Program-made: the position numbers and the translations under genes
Part shown: positions 36,896 through 48,279 of the stretch, one piece after another
Numbering within the stretch: position 1 is the stretch's first letter
Layout: each line of letters begins with the position of its first letter
Notes under the pieces: generated by a model
Databases searched by the model: none
Seen by the model: the letters and a program-made list of their open reading frames with translations, nothing else
What the model was told of the DNA's origin: nothing
NCBI RefSeq assembly: GCF_003473485.1
Contig: NC_053042.1
Location: 54,771,762-54,835,761 of the forward strand
Direction of reading: 5' to 3'
Origin: Medicago truncatula
Taxonomy: Eukaryota; Streptophyta; Magnoliopsida; Fabales; Fabaceae
Length of the DNA: 64,000 nucleotides

Positions 36896-39800
36896 AAAAG
36901 ATAAAAATCTTACAATATTACATATGAATCTCCAAGACCATGTACAGAGAATTTACTTAACGACGTTGATGAAGTTCAGTTAAAAACAACCAGATGACAT
37001 CATATTATTTTACAGTAAAATGCCTTGTGTAATGGATTTAGATGCCTGATAGGAGGCCCCTTGTTAAAAATGTGCATGTCAAAAAGAAGAGAGATAGTAG
37101 GAGGGAAACTAATCAATTCTAAGATCAAAGCAAGACGTTCCTCGGGGAAAAAAAATTGATGGTGTGGAAGAAAATGGATTCAAGAATCAATGTTGTTGAG
37201 CGGGTTTTGCTAGATACAATGTTTGTGCACCAAAACCAAATCGATTACTAAATAAGCTGTTATCAATGAAATATAAGTGGCACGGTAATGCATAATATGC
37301 AGTAAAATTTTGTGGCAGATAGTGAAGGGGTCTTTGGGGAGGAAAAGTCCAATGCCGAAAAATAAAAAGGAAGCTTTGATTTCAGATTAAGCCAACTTGG
37401 TTGCTGATGATGAACAAAAACTAAAGATGCTACCAAACAGAGCATATGCCATATATAGAAAGTGGGTACCTTAACCCGATAACCCTTCTCCATTAACTTT
37501 CTAACCATATCTGATTTCATCTTAAGGTCTTTTGATTCCTGAAAACAAGAATAGCACAAAATTCAATAAATAAAAATTTAAAAATTTCCATGTTCGGGAA
37601 ATAGAATACATCAACAACTCAAAATAGAGAAACCCAAACCAAAGAAATGGCACCGTGAATGTTAAACATTTGTCATTATAAAACTAAATCATGAATGGTT
37701 AATTGCCTTCACTTGGCCACTTGTTTGATTCAGGTGACACTGATGCCTCCCATTTTTAATCTTTTTTTTTTTTTGTCTTAACCACTATGATTCTCCCAAA
37801 CAATACGTCCTCAACTAGGCAATTTGTCTTTTAATCTAGACACTGAAGACCTTAGGCTAGATCATGGATGTGAGTTCAGAGAAGCTAAAAATTCACATTA
37901 GATGGCTAGAACCTATATACCATAAAGGTCAGCTTCAGCATACTAAGGTAGTTCTAAAAATTAGACCTAACTCAACCGCAAAAGCTAGCTCAAAAGATGA
38001 GGATTGTTCTGAGTCTTCTAATGACTACTTTGACCATATCTCTAACCGAGGTGAAATCTCCACACACTCACTTAACAATGAGGATTGGACAAATACAAGT
38101 TGCCCAATAAGAACACCGTCTCTTGTCTAGAACTAAACACCAAGAGTGTGGATATCACAGGTGGCCGAATAACATATCTAGGATAGGGTCCAATACTAAC
38201 TTAGAATATATACTACGACTAACTTAACCCCAAAAAGCTAGCTCAAGAAGAGAGGAACTCAAGCCTTATAAGGACTTCTTAGGCTATATCTCTAATCGAT
38301 GTGCAATTCCAACAATGGTAAAACCTGCATCATAGTTTATTTGCATGTAAACTGCTTATCAATGAAAAAAGATTTGCATGTAAACTAAGGTGCCATTTAA
38401 TATACACAAAGCACAAATTTGTGTATATGTATTAAGTTACTTTTTCAATGCACAAGTTTTTTGGCCATCGCTAGATCAATGAAGAGTACCAATTTTATCA
38501 TGGTCTAGCTGTACTATATTTTTTTCATTCTTTATCATGTTGTCTTCAACATCCATGAGTATTTTCAGATCTAAGAATTTTACATTTACACACCAGAAAA
38601 TCTTGAATGAAGGGAGAGATTACCCACGATAAGAAAAAACACCAACAGTACCCACAAATCAATTTATTCATTCACTTTCTCTCTTCAATTCTCTAAAAAC
38701 CCATCTTCCCACTAAAAACAATACCCACAAACATTGATACTTTTCCATGTTTTCCAATCTCTGCATTCCAATTATGGCAAACCAAACTCTCCAAAAACAT
38801 TCTCCCAGCATTGGAATTTGGAATCGTTAAGAAAAAACTCTAATTTATTTGAGGTTTTGGTAACCTGTGCACTGAATTAATGTTCTTCTTCAAATAATAA
38901 TAAGGTTCTTCTTTGTTAACACTAAACCCATATTTGGTTGTCTCTATAATTTCTTTTATGGAGTTTTTTTCTTAAGACCAATCCAGATTTGATTGTTGCT
39001 AGGATTTTTTTTGGAAAAAATTGAAGTGTTATACATATGGTTGTCGCCGTTAGAGATGGCCAAGGTGGTGAAGGTGACCACCGGAGCTGTTGGTGAAAAG
39101 AGGAAGATGGTGGGGAGGTTGAAGATAAAGTGAGAATGTTTACCAATGAGTAACCTTGTTTCAATGACAACACTGATGGAGTTCATCAATTTCACAACAC
39201 TGTACTGTTTGACAATGAAATTGATTGTTTCAAACTTCAAAATTTTAGTGGAAAAGAGTAACCATGTTTACCAGTGTCGTGTTGTGGCGGTTGCCGGTGG
39301 CATGGTGTTGAGCGGCTGTGAAAATAGAGAACGCCGTACTAAAAGAGATGAAGCAGAAAAAGGCATGCTGGTTCATTTGATCAGGTGTTGATAGACTATT
39401 GTAATAGGATGTTCTTCGTTTGATCCAACGGTTGAAAACAATCTGTGTATGGTACACAACAACTTGTGTATGGTGCACAAATTTGTGCATTGTGTATAGT
39501 AAATGCCACCGTAAACTAATCCCACTAAGTTGGTCCCAAACAGACATAAGCCCGGCCAAAGCTTCTCAATGTGGCTAAGAAAGCTCAGCAACAGCACAGC
39601 AATTGGAAACCTAGTTTAAAGTAAACTAGATGCTAGTAGATTTAATTTACAGTAAAAATCTTCCTGAAAAGAAAGGAAATTGCTAAAAATCTTCCTGAAA
39701 AGAAAGGAAATTGCTAAAATACTTGTATGCGAGCATAAAAGATAGGATTCTGAGAAAGAAAACTTACGGTTTTTTCAGAAAATCGTACTTCCTTGCATTC

Positions 39801-42386
39801 CTTTTTCATTGTCATCTCAGACTGCATTTGTCAGAAAACTAATTAAAAACACTACATCTAAAGATTAAATATTTGTCTTTGACAAATCCCTATACATGTC
39901 CTAACACCCGGTGATAAATTAAATGCGCTTAACTCTTTATTTGTCAAAGAAAATGGCGGATAAGAACAATGGAAGATCAAGAACTTTCCGTTGGGTTTTG
40001 TTGTAGATTCAAGAAAATGGTAAGCTTCACTTCCCAGTTACTATTTCGTACAGTTTCATTATTAAATCATCCTTTTTATAAGAAAGCTTGCAGCACCATA
40101 ACGTTTTTGGAATACTGAGAAAATAACATGCATTTCATTCAACATATTCATTTAGCATGCAATATGAATCATGCACTCTAACAAGTAAAAAACATGTGTT
40201 GTACTAGTGGTTCGTTATCAAAGATTCGTATGTTAAAATATGTATTAATATTTAATAACACTGTCAAATCAATATGACAAGGATAAAGACTCTCGGCATT
40301 GATTTAAAATCAAAACAGTTGAAGAAACTTCACAACAGAACTTCAAAATAACTGCATTAATCATAGCAAACCGCACCTTGCTTTTAGCACGCTCCTTGAA
40401 ATTTTCTTTCTTCTTGTACATTTCCTTGTGATAGTCCATGATTTTACAAACAGGTGGAGTAGAATTTTTATCAACCTGTAGCATGAACAAGCACTCTCAA
40501 AATAAATACTCATGAGATATTGGAAGCAAATTTTAATGCTTCAGAGATTTGAAAAATATAATTCAAGGGTATATATATAGCCAGCCACAATTCTTAATAC
40601 ACCCCCCCCAATATTAGGGATATGTTGTAATCGTAGTGAAAATTGTCACCAATAATGCTAGACACAGACTATAGTATTTAACTCAACTTAAAGTTATAAA
40701 ATATAAGGATTGAAGCATATATCTACCAAAATGGGATCGCTTAGAAATGCAGAAAAATAGAATCCCTACTTTATATTTATCTCTAAAAAACATCAATTCA
40801 CAGGAAAAAAAACAAAAACTTCTATTTACCTCAACTAAATCAAGTTTAAGCTTCCTGGCACGTTCCAATGCTTCAAACCTTGACACTATTGAATGTTCTG
40901 CATGAAATTATACTATTAATGGGAAACTCAAAGCTTAATCAAAACATTGTCATGCATTTAAACAATAAATTAAATATCACACAAAGCCAATCTTTCAAGT
41001 TCACGAATTAACTAATAAAGTTATAAGCTGTGCATCTCCACCCTCCATAGCTCCATGAACATCGACCCTTTATTTTCATATTTTTTATTTATTATATATA
41101 ATAATATATTATATGATATTAGTAGATAGTAAATAGTTAGTGATATGATATTAAATATGCCTTTATTTCTTAAGTTACCTAGTGTAAGACAGGCACGGGA
41201 TAATATGGAAGTTGAATTTAGTTGAATGACTTGATGAAAAAATGGAGAAAAAAAACCTATTTGATAATGGTGAGCAAACGTAGTTATCATCATTATTAGG
41301 AAAATAACACGGTAGCTTTGAATTTAGCATTTCTTTTGTTATAGCATTTCTAGGATTAACCGCATAAGGAGTCTAAAATGAATAGAGTAAGGCTGTGTAT
41401 GGCAGGCCAAACCGTTACGTTATAGCATATAAGTTTCTATGGTTAAAGTAGAGTTGCTGGTAATGGTACTTCTCTCACGAGCTTATAATGTTTTTTCATA
41501 TGCTACTTCAAGTAGCATTTGAGCTTAGAGATCATATTTTTCTAAGTGATTAATGAGCTCCACTAAAGAACGAATCATTCGTGAGAACCCATGTTTGATT
41601 CATGGGTGGAACAATTCTTAGCCAGACTATACTTACCTCACAGCCAAACTCCGAATTACCATCGTCCCTTCCCCTCTAAACCGAAGGTTTAACACAAAAA
41701 TAAAAATGTTACAAAACACTTTAAATTCAATTTTCGAACATCCGATATCAGCTATTTGCTGTAAGTTTATCCGTTATCTGGCAGCTAATCCTTCATGGAC
41801 AACTTTTTACAAAAACCAATCCCAACAAGAGTATAAGGCAAACAGTAATGCTGGCGAATCAGGATAAAATATAACAAAAGTAAGCAACCAAGCTAAAGTT
41901 AATTAAAATGTATAATCATGGAGGTTTACCGCCATCCACCACAAGTCTGACTTGTCTAGCTTTGATTTGGTCATTCAACCGTGGCCCATCAGTGTCATCC
42001 TCTTCATTCTTGGGCTTTACCTGAAACTGAAATGAAATCCCATAAAAACATCATCAACAGCAACATAACAAATCTAAGCTACCAAACCCAAAACTAGAAA
42101 AACTTCAAAAGGGTCCCACCCACCCCACATGGATAAAACAAATAAACAGATCCCAATTAGTAAAAGCTTGTAACTTTACCTGAACAGGAACAGCATAAAA
42201 CCTGACGCTATTGAGAAAAATTGTGGGCCTATCATGGAAAAGCGAATGAGGATTTGGCATCACAGTAGGGCAAGTTTTAGGGGTGGAATTTGATAGAGAA
42301 GCATGAGAAAGATGAGTGTAGCATCTTCGAAATTGGAAGCATGCAGCTTTGAGCTTAGAATTTCCAATTCTATGCCAAAACGCCAT
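35006..42386 (-). CDS. Organellar (mitochondrial-type) translation initiation factor IF3 with repetitive C-terminal tail
   Basis: Eight exons on the minus strand: 42386-42180, 42026-41930, 40897-40830, 40475-40377, 39821-39768, 37538-37470, 35956-35894 and 35779-35006. All are GT-AG and the 1431 bases are in frame (476 aa). Exon 1 (69 aa) is basic, Ser-rich and nearly free of acidic residues, as expected for a mitochondrial presequence. The IF3 N domain follows (PRLNDQIKARQVRLV, then DLVEVDKNSTPPVCKIMDY), a Lys-rich linker, and the C domain (GYRVKV..., IEDVCVVESGPHLAKKDAY, IIVRHLKYG). IF3 keeps ribosomal subunits apart and proofreads start-codon pairing. Residues from about 253 to 476 are a low-complexity tail of ENRY/PRNRYQ repeats, a feature also of Arabidopsis IF3-1 (At1g34360). 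Introns hold a Mutator-like element, a TA-flanked MITE and another repeat. Exons 1-2 and their promoter were copied twice upstream (47.2-47.8 and 54.8-55.4 kb). Confidence 0.93.
35140..35540 (-). repeat. Coding tandem repeats in the IF3 tail
   Basis: On the minus strand the last exon repeats ENRY(K/I)(Q/K)A(E/V)PRNRYQ and NAQ(A/V)PPVV blocks. Two copies are about 130 bp apart and include PNTSPGTRDANRW; the others are shortened. The repeat is in frame, so copy number can change without breaking the protein. Confidence 0.85.
36040..36895. mobile_element. TA-microsatellite-flanked MITE in IF3 intron 6
   Basis: The element proper is 36077-36845 (769 bp). Both ends read AGAGGACATATCAAGTGAGA in inverted orientation, with similarity over about 45 bp. 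It is embedded in (TA)n on both sides (about 36040-36076 and 36846-36891), so its target is a TA microsatellite, as described for some plant MITEs such as rice Micron. The superfamily is uncertain because TA repeats hide the duplication. No coding capacity. Confidence 0.8.
37940..38310. repeat. Duplicated repeat fragment in IF3 intron 5
   Basis: Two diverged copies (about 37965-38070 and 38215-38310) share CAAAAGCTAGCTCAA(G/A)A, a GACT(T/A)CTT block and ATATCTCTAA(C/T)CGA(G/T)GTG. This motif is a dispersed retroelement-derived repeat I associate with legume genomes. The family cannot be named from the window. Confidence 0.55.
38389..39510. mobile_element. Mutator-like element in IF3 intron 5
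   Basis: Termini GGTGCCATTTAATATACACA and (reverse-complemented) GGTGGCATTTACTATACACA enclose 1122 bp. The perfect 9-bp duplication GTAAACTAA lies at 38380-38388 and 39511-39519. The ends are rich in ACACAAATTTGTG-like subterminal palindromes. Short open frames inside do not resemble transposase, so it is non-autonomous. Confidence 0.88.
39653..39714. repeat. 31-bp tandem duplication in IF3 intron 5
   Basis: TAAAAATCTTCCTGAAAAGA plus AAGGAAATTGC occurs twice without mismatch, about 50 bp downstream (minus-strand sense) of exon 5. Confidence 0.9.
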
Positions 42387-43497
42387 AACCTCAACGAATC
42401 AAACAACGGTTGAATTAACCGTAACTGAGGTTAATTAGTGTTTGTGTTTTTTTGGCACACAGAAATTGAAGACAACCTTAAACTGTTCTTCTATTGGTTG
42501 TGTTTTGATTTGGGCTTCACTGATCATTGAAACAATTTGCTTAAAACACCCCTCCTTTTTTGCTAATACAACTCTTCTAATGCATTTTTTTTAATCTTTT
42601 CTTCTTCAAGATTCTTATGTTTGGAAGTTTATTTTTAGAATCTATTGATCTCTCAGTAAAATAAAAGCTATTGATCTAAAGTAGAGATTTTAAAATGTTT
42701 AATTTTATTGAAATATTTTCAATGACTATGATAATGGATATGATTCTAAGCTATTTGTGAAATGATTCCAAAAACATGCATTAAATGAATATATTTATTT
42801 TATCAATTGGATTCAAGAGTAAAAGAATCTCACATTATTATTTCTTAATATGAATGCTCAAATCTAAAAGGACCAAATATTAGGGACGTAGGGAGTAATA
42901 ACTAATAAAAATAATGTGTGTAGTTTGGCGATGTTAAAAAGGCAGCCTAGTGTTATCTTGTTCTAGTTTTCGTCATTGTTTGTGCTGGTTGGCGAAGAAC
43001 ATTTTGGTGTCCGTGTATCAGTTCAGATTTGGTAATTAGTTTTTGATGCAGATGGCGATTTAATACCACTGTCTTCTGTGGAATTACAAATCGTAGTCTG
43101 TTATTTGAATTATGGCAGTTCTGCAGCGGTTTGAATTCGCTTGAAATCTGAATCAGTGTGTTTGCTTGTAAACTTTCAGACATTTGTCATATCTTGTGCT
43201 ATGTCTATATATTAATTGAAATCTTCTCTTCGCCTTTTTAAAAAATAAAAAGTAAAAAGCATGTACAAGTAAAAGTTAAACTCCACTTGAAAGTATCATT
43301 ATGCACAAGTCACCTTACAGAAAGTATCAATTACTTTTAAATTCACTCATGTTATTGTTGTGATTGTTTACCGTGTAAAACAATTAACACTCACCCTAGA
43401 TTATATATTATTTTTGGTAGAAAAGAAGCACAATAAATTGAATTAACGTAATCTAACAAAATTGAATTTATATTAATAACAACATAGCCATTTAATT
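42387..43497. other. IF3 promoter side and 3' flank of the palmitoyltransferase pseudogene
   Basis: On the minus strand, the stretch just before the IF3 start (about 42387-42530, with the marker CCGTAACTGAGGTTA at plus 42419-42433) recurs upstream of both IF3-derived copies and at 50.88 kb, so it belongs to the duplicated promoter. A 76-codon minus-strand frame (42953-43183) has no recognised homologue, and I do not call it a gene. Confidence 0.6.
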
Positions 43498-45322
43498 TCA
43501 GTTTCCCTTGGCATTATGAGAACAAGAGTCTCCATTTGTTTCTTCAACATACTCCAAATCTTCATTGTACCCATTGATCAAAAAATCAGAACAATTCTTC
43601 TTGATACCATGATCATATGGGTTTCTGAATCTTCCATCTGGACCTTTAAGGTAGCTATACCGCTCATGATTTATCATTTCGTTTGTTGTAAGATTGCTCG
43701 ATATATTACTAGCCTGCATAACTGTTAAGTCCAACGAGGCCAGAAGAGGAAATTATCAGCAATTAGAAAGAATATTGAACCAACAATTTTAATCCATGAT
43801 CCAAATGAAGAAGGACGGCGAGAATGAGCAAGTCTCTTGAGACAAACTACACCAGTAACCAACATTGCTGAAGTTTCTAAAACAAGAAAAGCAAAGAAAT
43901 CTCGTTTGTTTTTCTTGCCAATGCAACTAGACAACCAAGGACAATGATGGTCAAATTGTTCCACACATTGATCACATATAGCACAATGTTTCGTACGAAG
44001 AGGCCTGATAATCTTGCGTGTTGCACAAATTTGGGACCAATTTCCAGCTAGCAAAGCAGGATTATTTATCTTATACTGCAAAAGAGGCTCGTTATCTTTA
44101 ATATTCTGAGTGTCATGCCCATTCATTCTGATATTACCTGGATCCTTGGTGCTACACCTATAAGACATCAACAACCCAACAGTAGCTAGTAACACTCCAA
44201 ACCATGCAAAAAGGCCGGCTGCATATGTCAACTTTGGCATATTTTTTGCAAGGATGACGCAATGAGTATAGGTAACCAATAACACAAAAGTTAGGCTCCA
44301 AAGTCCTAATAATTTAGGAAAATATTCATTGTACATCCAAATGATATTTGAAACCTTGAGAGAGGTAGAGATAAAGAAAGTGATGTGATAGATGTAATAA
44401 GTTAGTGATCTGATTGAAAGAGAGATATCGAGAGAAAATGAAGTGTTGAATCGGTGTTTGGAAATGATGGGTTTACTAATAGCATTCATGAATAACTTGT
44501 ATATATTTCCAAGCGGGCTGTCAGAGTCTAAGCGTCTTTCAAGACGCCTCTGGTAATTTTCAAGAAAAAAAACAATTTCTCTGTGATTCTTATCAGAAGC
44601 AAGCTGCACCGGTGTAAGGCCAGTATTGTCGGTCACCACTAGGTCTTTATTTTTTCCAGCATGTACTAATAGAATACATGCCTGCAAGTTACCTTTAATA
44701 GCAGCCCAATGGAGAGCAGTGAAGCCTTCTTTATCAATACGCCCCCGATGTACATCAAGAAATAACAGAAGACGAATTAAATCAGAAAAACCTTTGCAAG
44801 CAGCCCAATGCAATGGGCTTCTTCCATCATTATCAAGAACGTCAGGGTCAGCATTCCATTTTGAAACAATGTGGTAAAGGAAAGATGTTTGATCATATTG
44901 AGCAGCAACATGTATTGTCTGATACCCATCCTTGTCAGCAGAATTCAATTGAGCACCCTCTTTGAGTAAAAGGTCTGCAACCTCAACAGAACCCCGTACG
45001 GCACTCCAATGCAATGCTGTCTAGCCACTACGATCTTTTGCATTTATATCTCCACCATGATCAATGATGTACTTAGCAACAGAAGTTTGGTTGTTGAGTG
45101 CAGCCCACTGAAGCGCGTAGTAACCCGTAGCATCAGGCTCGGTAACGAGGCAACCCTCTTGCTCCACCAATCTACGTAGCTTCTCTAAATCCTCATAAGC
45201 AGTCGCAATGTAAACATCCTTCTGGAGTCTGTCTTCAGCGACTCCACCAGCGAAAGATGATGGTGTTGATTGTTGATCTCCATATTGAACCTCTTCCACA
45301 ACCTCGATTTCGGATGACATAG
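43498..45322 (-). pseudogene. Ankyrin-DHHC palmitoyltransferase (TIP1-type), broken copy A
   Basis: On the minus strand the sequence is intronless and collinear with copy B (53061-54652). It encodes [12 protein letters not shown], then ankyrin repeats, membrane segments and the DHHC domain ([20 protein letters not shown]), ending [16 protein letters not shown]. It is disabled by a TAG after KDRSG (codon 100, near 45020) and a frameshift at about 43725-43735 (FWPRW / [11 protein letters not shown]). In the Cys-rich domain the second Cys of CATC is Arg (CATRKIIRP), which would also harm zinc binding. It has about 60 extra residues after GNIYKLF compared with copy B. An AAG|CT splice acceptor precedes its ATG at the same place as in copy B, with IF3-derived exons upstream (47.2-47.8 kb). 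Confidence 0.87.
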
Positions 45323-45455
45323 CTTAGCCATTAAGTAAGAATATCGGTAAATCAAATCAATGACATATCAATTAAAATGTTTGACTTTAATCATAATTAC
45401 TTCTAAATTCACATATAAAATTGTTGTGATTTGTTGATGGCGTAAAACTATTAAC

Positions 45456-46546
45456 CAATGTTCCACAAATCGCGTGTCAACTCGGCGAGTTTACCGAGTT
45501 TACGTGTTTAGGTGCTAAAAACGTGTTAACTCGGAGGAAAACTCGATTTCTGGTAAAATCGGAAAGTTTGACGAGTTTGACCGAGTTAACACTCAGTAAA
45601 CTCGTGTAAAATCGGGCGAGTTTACCGTTTTTTGCGAGTTTACTCCTATATTTTTTTTCTTCAAAAATGGCCCTTTTTTTTTTTGGCCCATTTTTTTCAA
45701 GCCCAAACTTTCTACGTTTCAACTGAAGTGAAAATTACTACGGGGTCCCATCCAGATTTTAACGTTTCGTTTCATTTTCTTTCCGTTTTCAAGAACAGGG
45801 GAGCGGTGGAGAAACCTAGAAATTCTGACGGTGGAGAAATATTGAAATTCCGATTCCGATTCTTTGCGTTTTCGAGTTGGGTTGCGGTGGTATTGTGGTG
45901 GTGTTTGTTGTCAGCTGTAACGTTAGATTAGAAGGCATATATACAATCTTGTTTGAACGAAAAACAGAGCTTCAAAGTTCAAAAGGTACTTCAAAGTTCA
46001 GATTCAGACTATCTTTTTCCTTTCCTTTATTGTTTCTTTTATCATCAAAGCTTCAAAAGGCATCTTTTCTAAATAGTTGTTACATGTTATTGTTAGGGTT
46101 TTTAACTTTGATCATCAGGTTTCTATTTCTGTTTCTATTTCTATTATTTAACATAGATTACATGTTTTTTTCTAAATAGCGGTGTTACACTGTTACTGGT
46201 TTAGTTTAGGCATCTCGTGAATTTGTGAACGTGCATTTTTTCTAAATAACTTATTACTGTTTGTTAATATTCAGAAGCTTGTTATTTAAACTTGGTTATG
46301 TTTTGTTTTCTAGGTTCACAACCATGTTTTGTTTTCTAACTTATTACTTTGCATTTATAATTAAGTCTATATTTTTCACTATTGATCTTTTTACAGTATT
46401 ATATTAGCTTATATATGTCATGCATATAATAAATTGTATAAAATTTCAATTTTAGGTAAATTCGTGCGAGTTTACGATTCGAGTTTACGAGTCGAGTTTA
46501 CCTAGGTAAAACGAGTTGAGGTAAACTCTCGAGTTGCAAAACCTTG
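45456..46546. mobile_element. hAT-type element with GAGTTTAC subterminal repeats
   Basis: A 1091-bp element with termini CAATGTTCCACAAATCG and (reverse-complemented) CAAGGTTTTGCAACTCG. The perfect 8-bp duplication CTATTAAC lies at 45448-45455 and 46547-46554. Both subterminal regions are packed with GAGTTTAC/GTAAACTC in both orientations (about 45480-45645 and 46455-46535), the arrangement of hAT transposase-binding sites. No transposase frame. It sits in what would be the intron between IF3-derived exon 2 and palmitoyltransferase copy A. Confidence 0.87.
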
Positions 46547-47209
46547 CTATTAACATTGATAGTGGAAAAGAAAAAGAAAAAAACTCTTTGAACATTAAAG
46601 ATTGAAATTGCAGAGTTACTTGATTGGCATTTTTGATAAAAAAGAAAAAAACAGTATACTTGACCTAATGGTTAATACCAAAAAAATTAAAAGACTTGAA
46701 TTGATGGTCTAGATATATTGACATCAAATTTTAACTACATTAACAATGTATTCTTCATTTTATGAAAGAAAAAGAAAACAGTATATCTTACATATATTTA
46801 ATATATTCTTCCAGAACAATCTATGTGTCTTTACTAGAGGATCATTTCACCAAAAAGGAAAATTACTGTTGCCAAATTAAAGATTTTGAGTGAAGATTAT
46901 TTATCCACAGAATCACAATCTTAATATTAGACCTTCATTCTTCTTTTACAAAGCGAACATTCAAATTCTTCTTTTAAGATTTATCTTTTGTAAAAGATGT
47001 ATAATTTGTCTTACTATAAAAGTATTTTTTGGTATTTGCAAAAATAGTATATTAGCTCAAGATATTTGGTAAATAAATAATAAATGCAGTTAAAAACTAA
47101 AAAAAATGATCATATAAAAAGGGATGAAATTATCAAGACATATTTAAGGATGGAGATAATATAATTAAAGATGCTACTTCATTGAGTTATTGTATTGTTA
47201 TATGCTTAC

Positions 47210-47841
47210 CATCATCTTCCACGGGCTTGACATATTCATCTTTTATTTGGTCGTTCAACTGTGGCTCGTCTGTGTCATGATCCTCATTCTTGTGCTTTGG
47301 TTGAAACTGAAATGAAAGAGAAAACACAGAAAAACATCATCAACCAACACCACCAATACATAGCAAAGCTACCAAACACATAACGTGAAGGATAATGCTC
47401 AAGCTTACTGAAGGCACAAACACAAAATGCGCGACATGAATAAAACCAAGAGACGCAGATTGTCACAATACCAAAATCACCATGCAACATATTCCCAATA
47501 GCAAAGATGACAATTTTGATAGTGTTGGTTTCTAAGGAACATTCATGCATTAAGGTTTCTTTGTTCATAATTAAGCCCTAGTTACAACTACTAGAAGTTT
47601 GTAAATTACCTGAACGGGTGCAGCATAACACCTCACGCTGTTTAAAACAATTGGAGAAACATTTATGGGTCTAGTATTATGGAAAAGCGAATGCGAATAT
47701 GGCATAACAGTAGGGAGAGTTTTAGGTTCGGGAATAGAATTTGAGAAAGAAGCATGAAGCAGGTGAGTGTAACATCTGCGAAATTGAAATGTCCTCTCGG
47801 TATTCAGCCTAAAGTTTCAGATTCGATGCAGAAATGACATA
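47210..47841 (-). pseudogene. Duplicated 5' end of the IF3 gene (exons 1-2), broken copy
   Basis: Exon-1 homologue 47841-47610 and exon-2 homologue 47306-47210 (97 bp, like the parent). The exon-1 copy starts ATGTCATTTCTGCATCGAAT but meets TGA at codon 8 and has length-changing indels (232 bp against 207). Splice sites around both exons survive (CAG|GTAATT, TTTCAG, GATG|GTAAGC). Exons 3-8 are absent. On the minus strand the next coding sequence is palmitoyltransferase copy A. Confidence 0.87.
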
Positions 47842-48279
47842 ACCTCAACGGTTGAATTAACCGTAACTGAGGTTTGGTGTTTGTTTATTAGTTAGTTGTG
47901 CAACTTCTAAAAATACACATTAGTGAGTGTGAATGTTTCCACTTTCCAGCCTTCTTTTTTGGCTTGCGTCTGTGACTGTGTCCAACCTTCTTTTTCACTT
48001 GTGATCAATATTGAAATTACAAGTACTTTCTTTTCTTTGTTTACGAGCAAAATAATTCTTTACAACACCTATAGTGTTTTTTTTTATTATTTTCTTCAAG
48101 ATGCTGATTTTTATTAAAAAAAAAAAACTGTTATAGAGAAAAAAAATTGTGACACAAAAATTGAGTTGTGCCTTTAACCAATTTCATGACTTCATTAACC
48201 ACAAAAATGTATGATATTAATCTTTTTTTTTAACATACATCTCATTAATCAATTTTGAAATTCTGGCACGCAATAAAGA

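Noticed and set aside
42953..43183. 76-codon minus-strand frame as a small gene
   Set aside because: No family resemblance, no codon or splice evidence, and it lies between a pseudogene end and a promoter.
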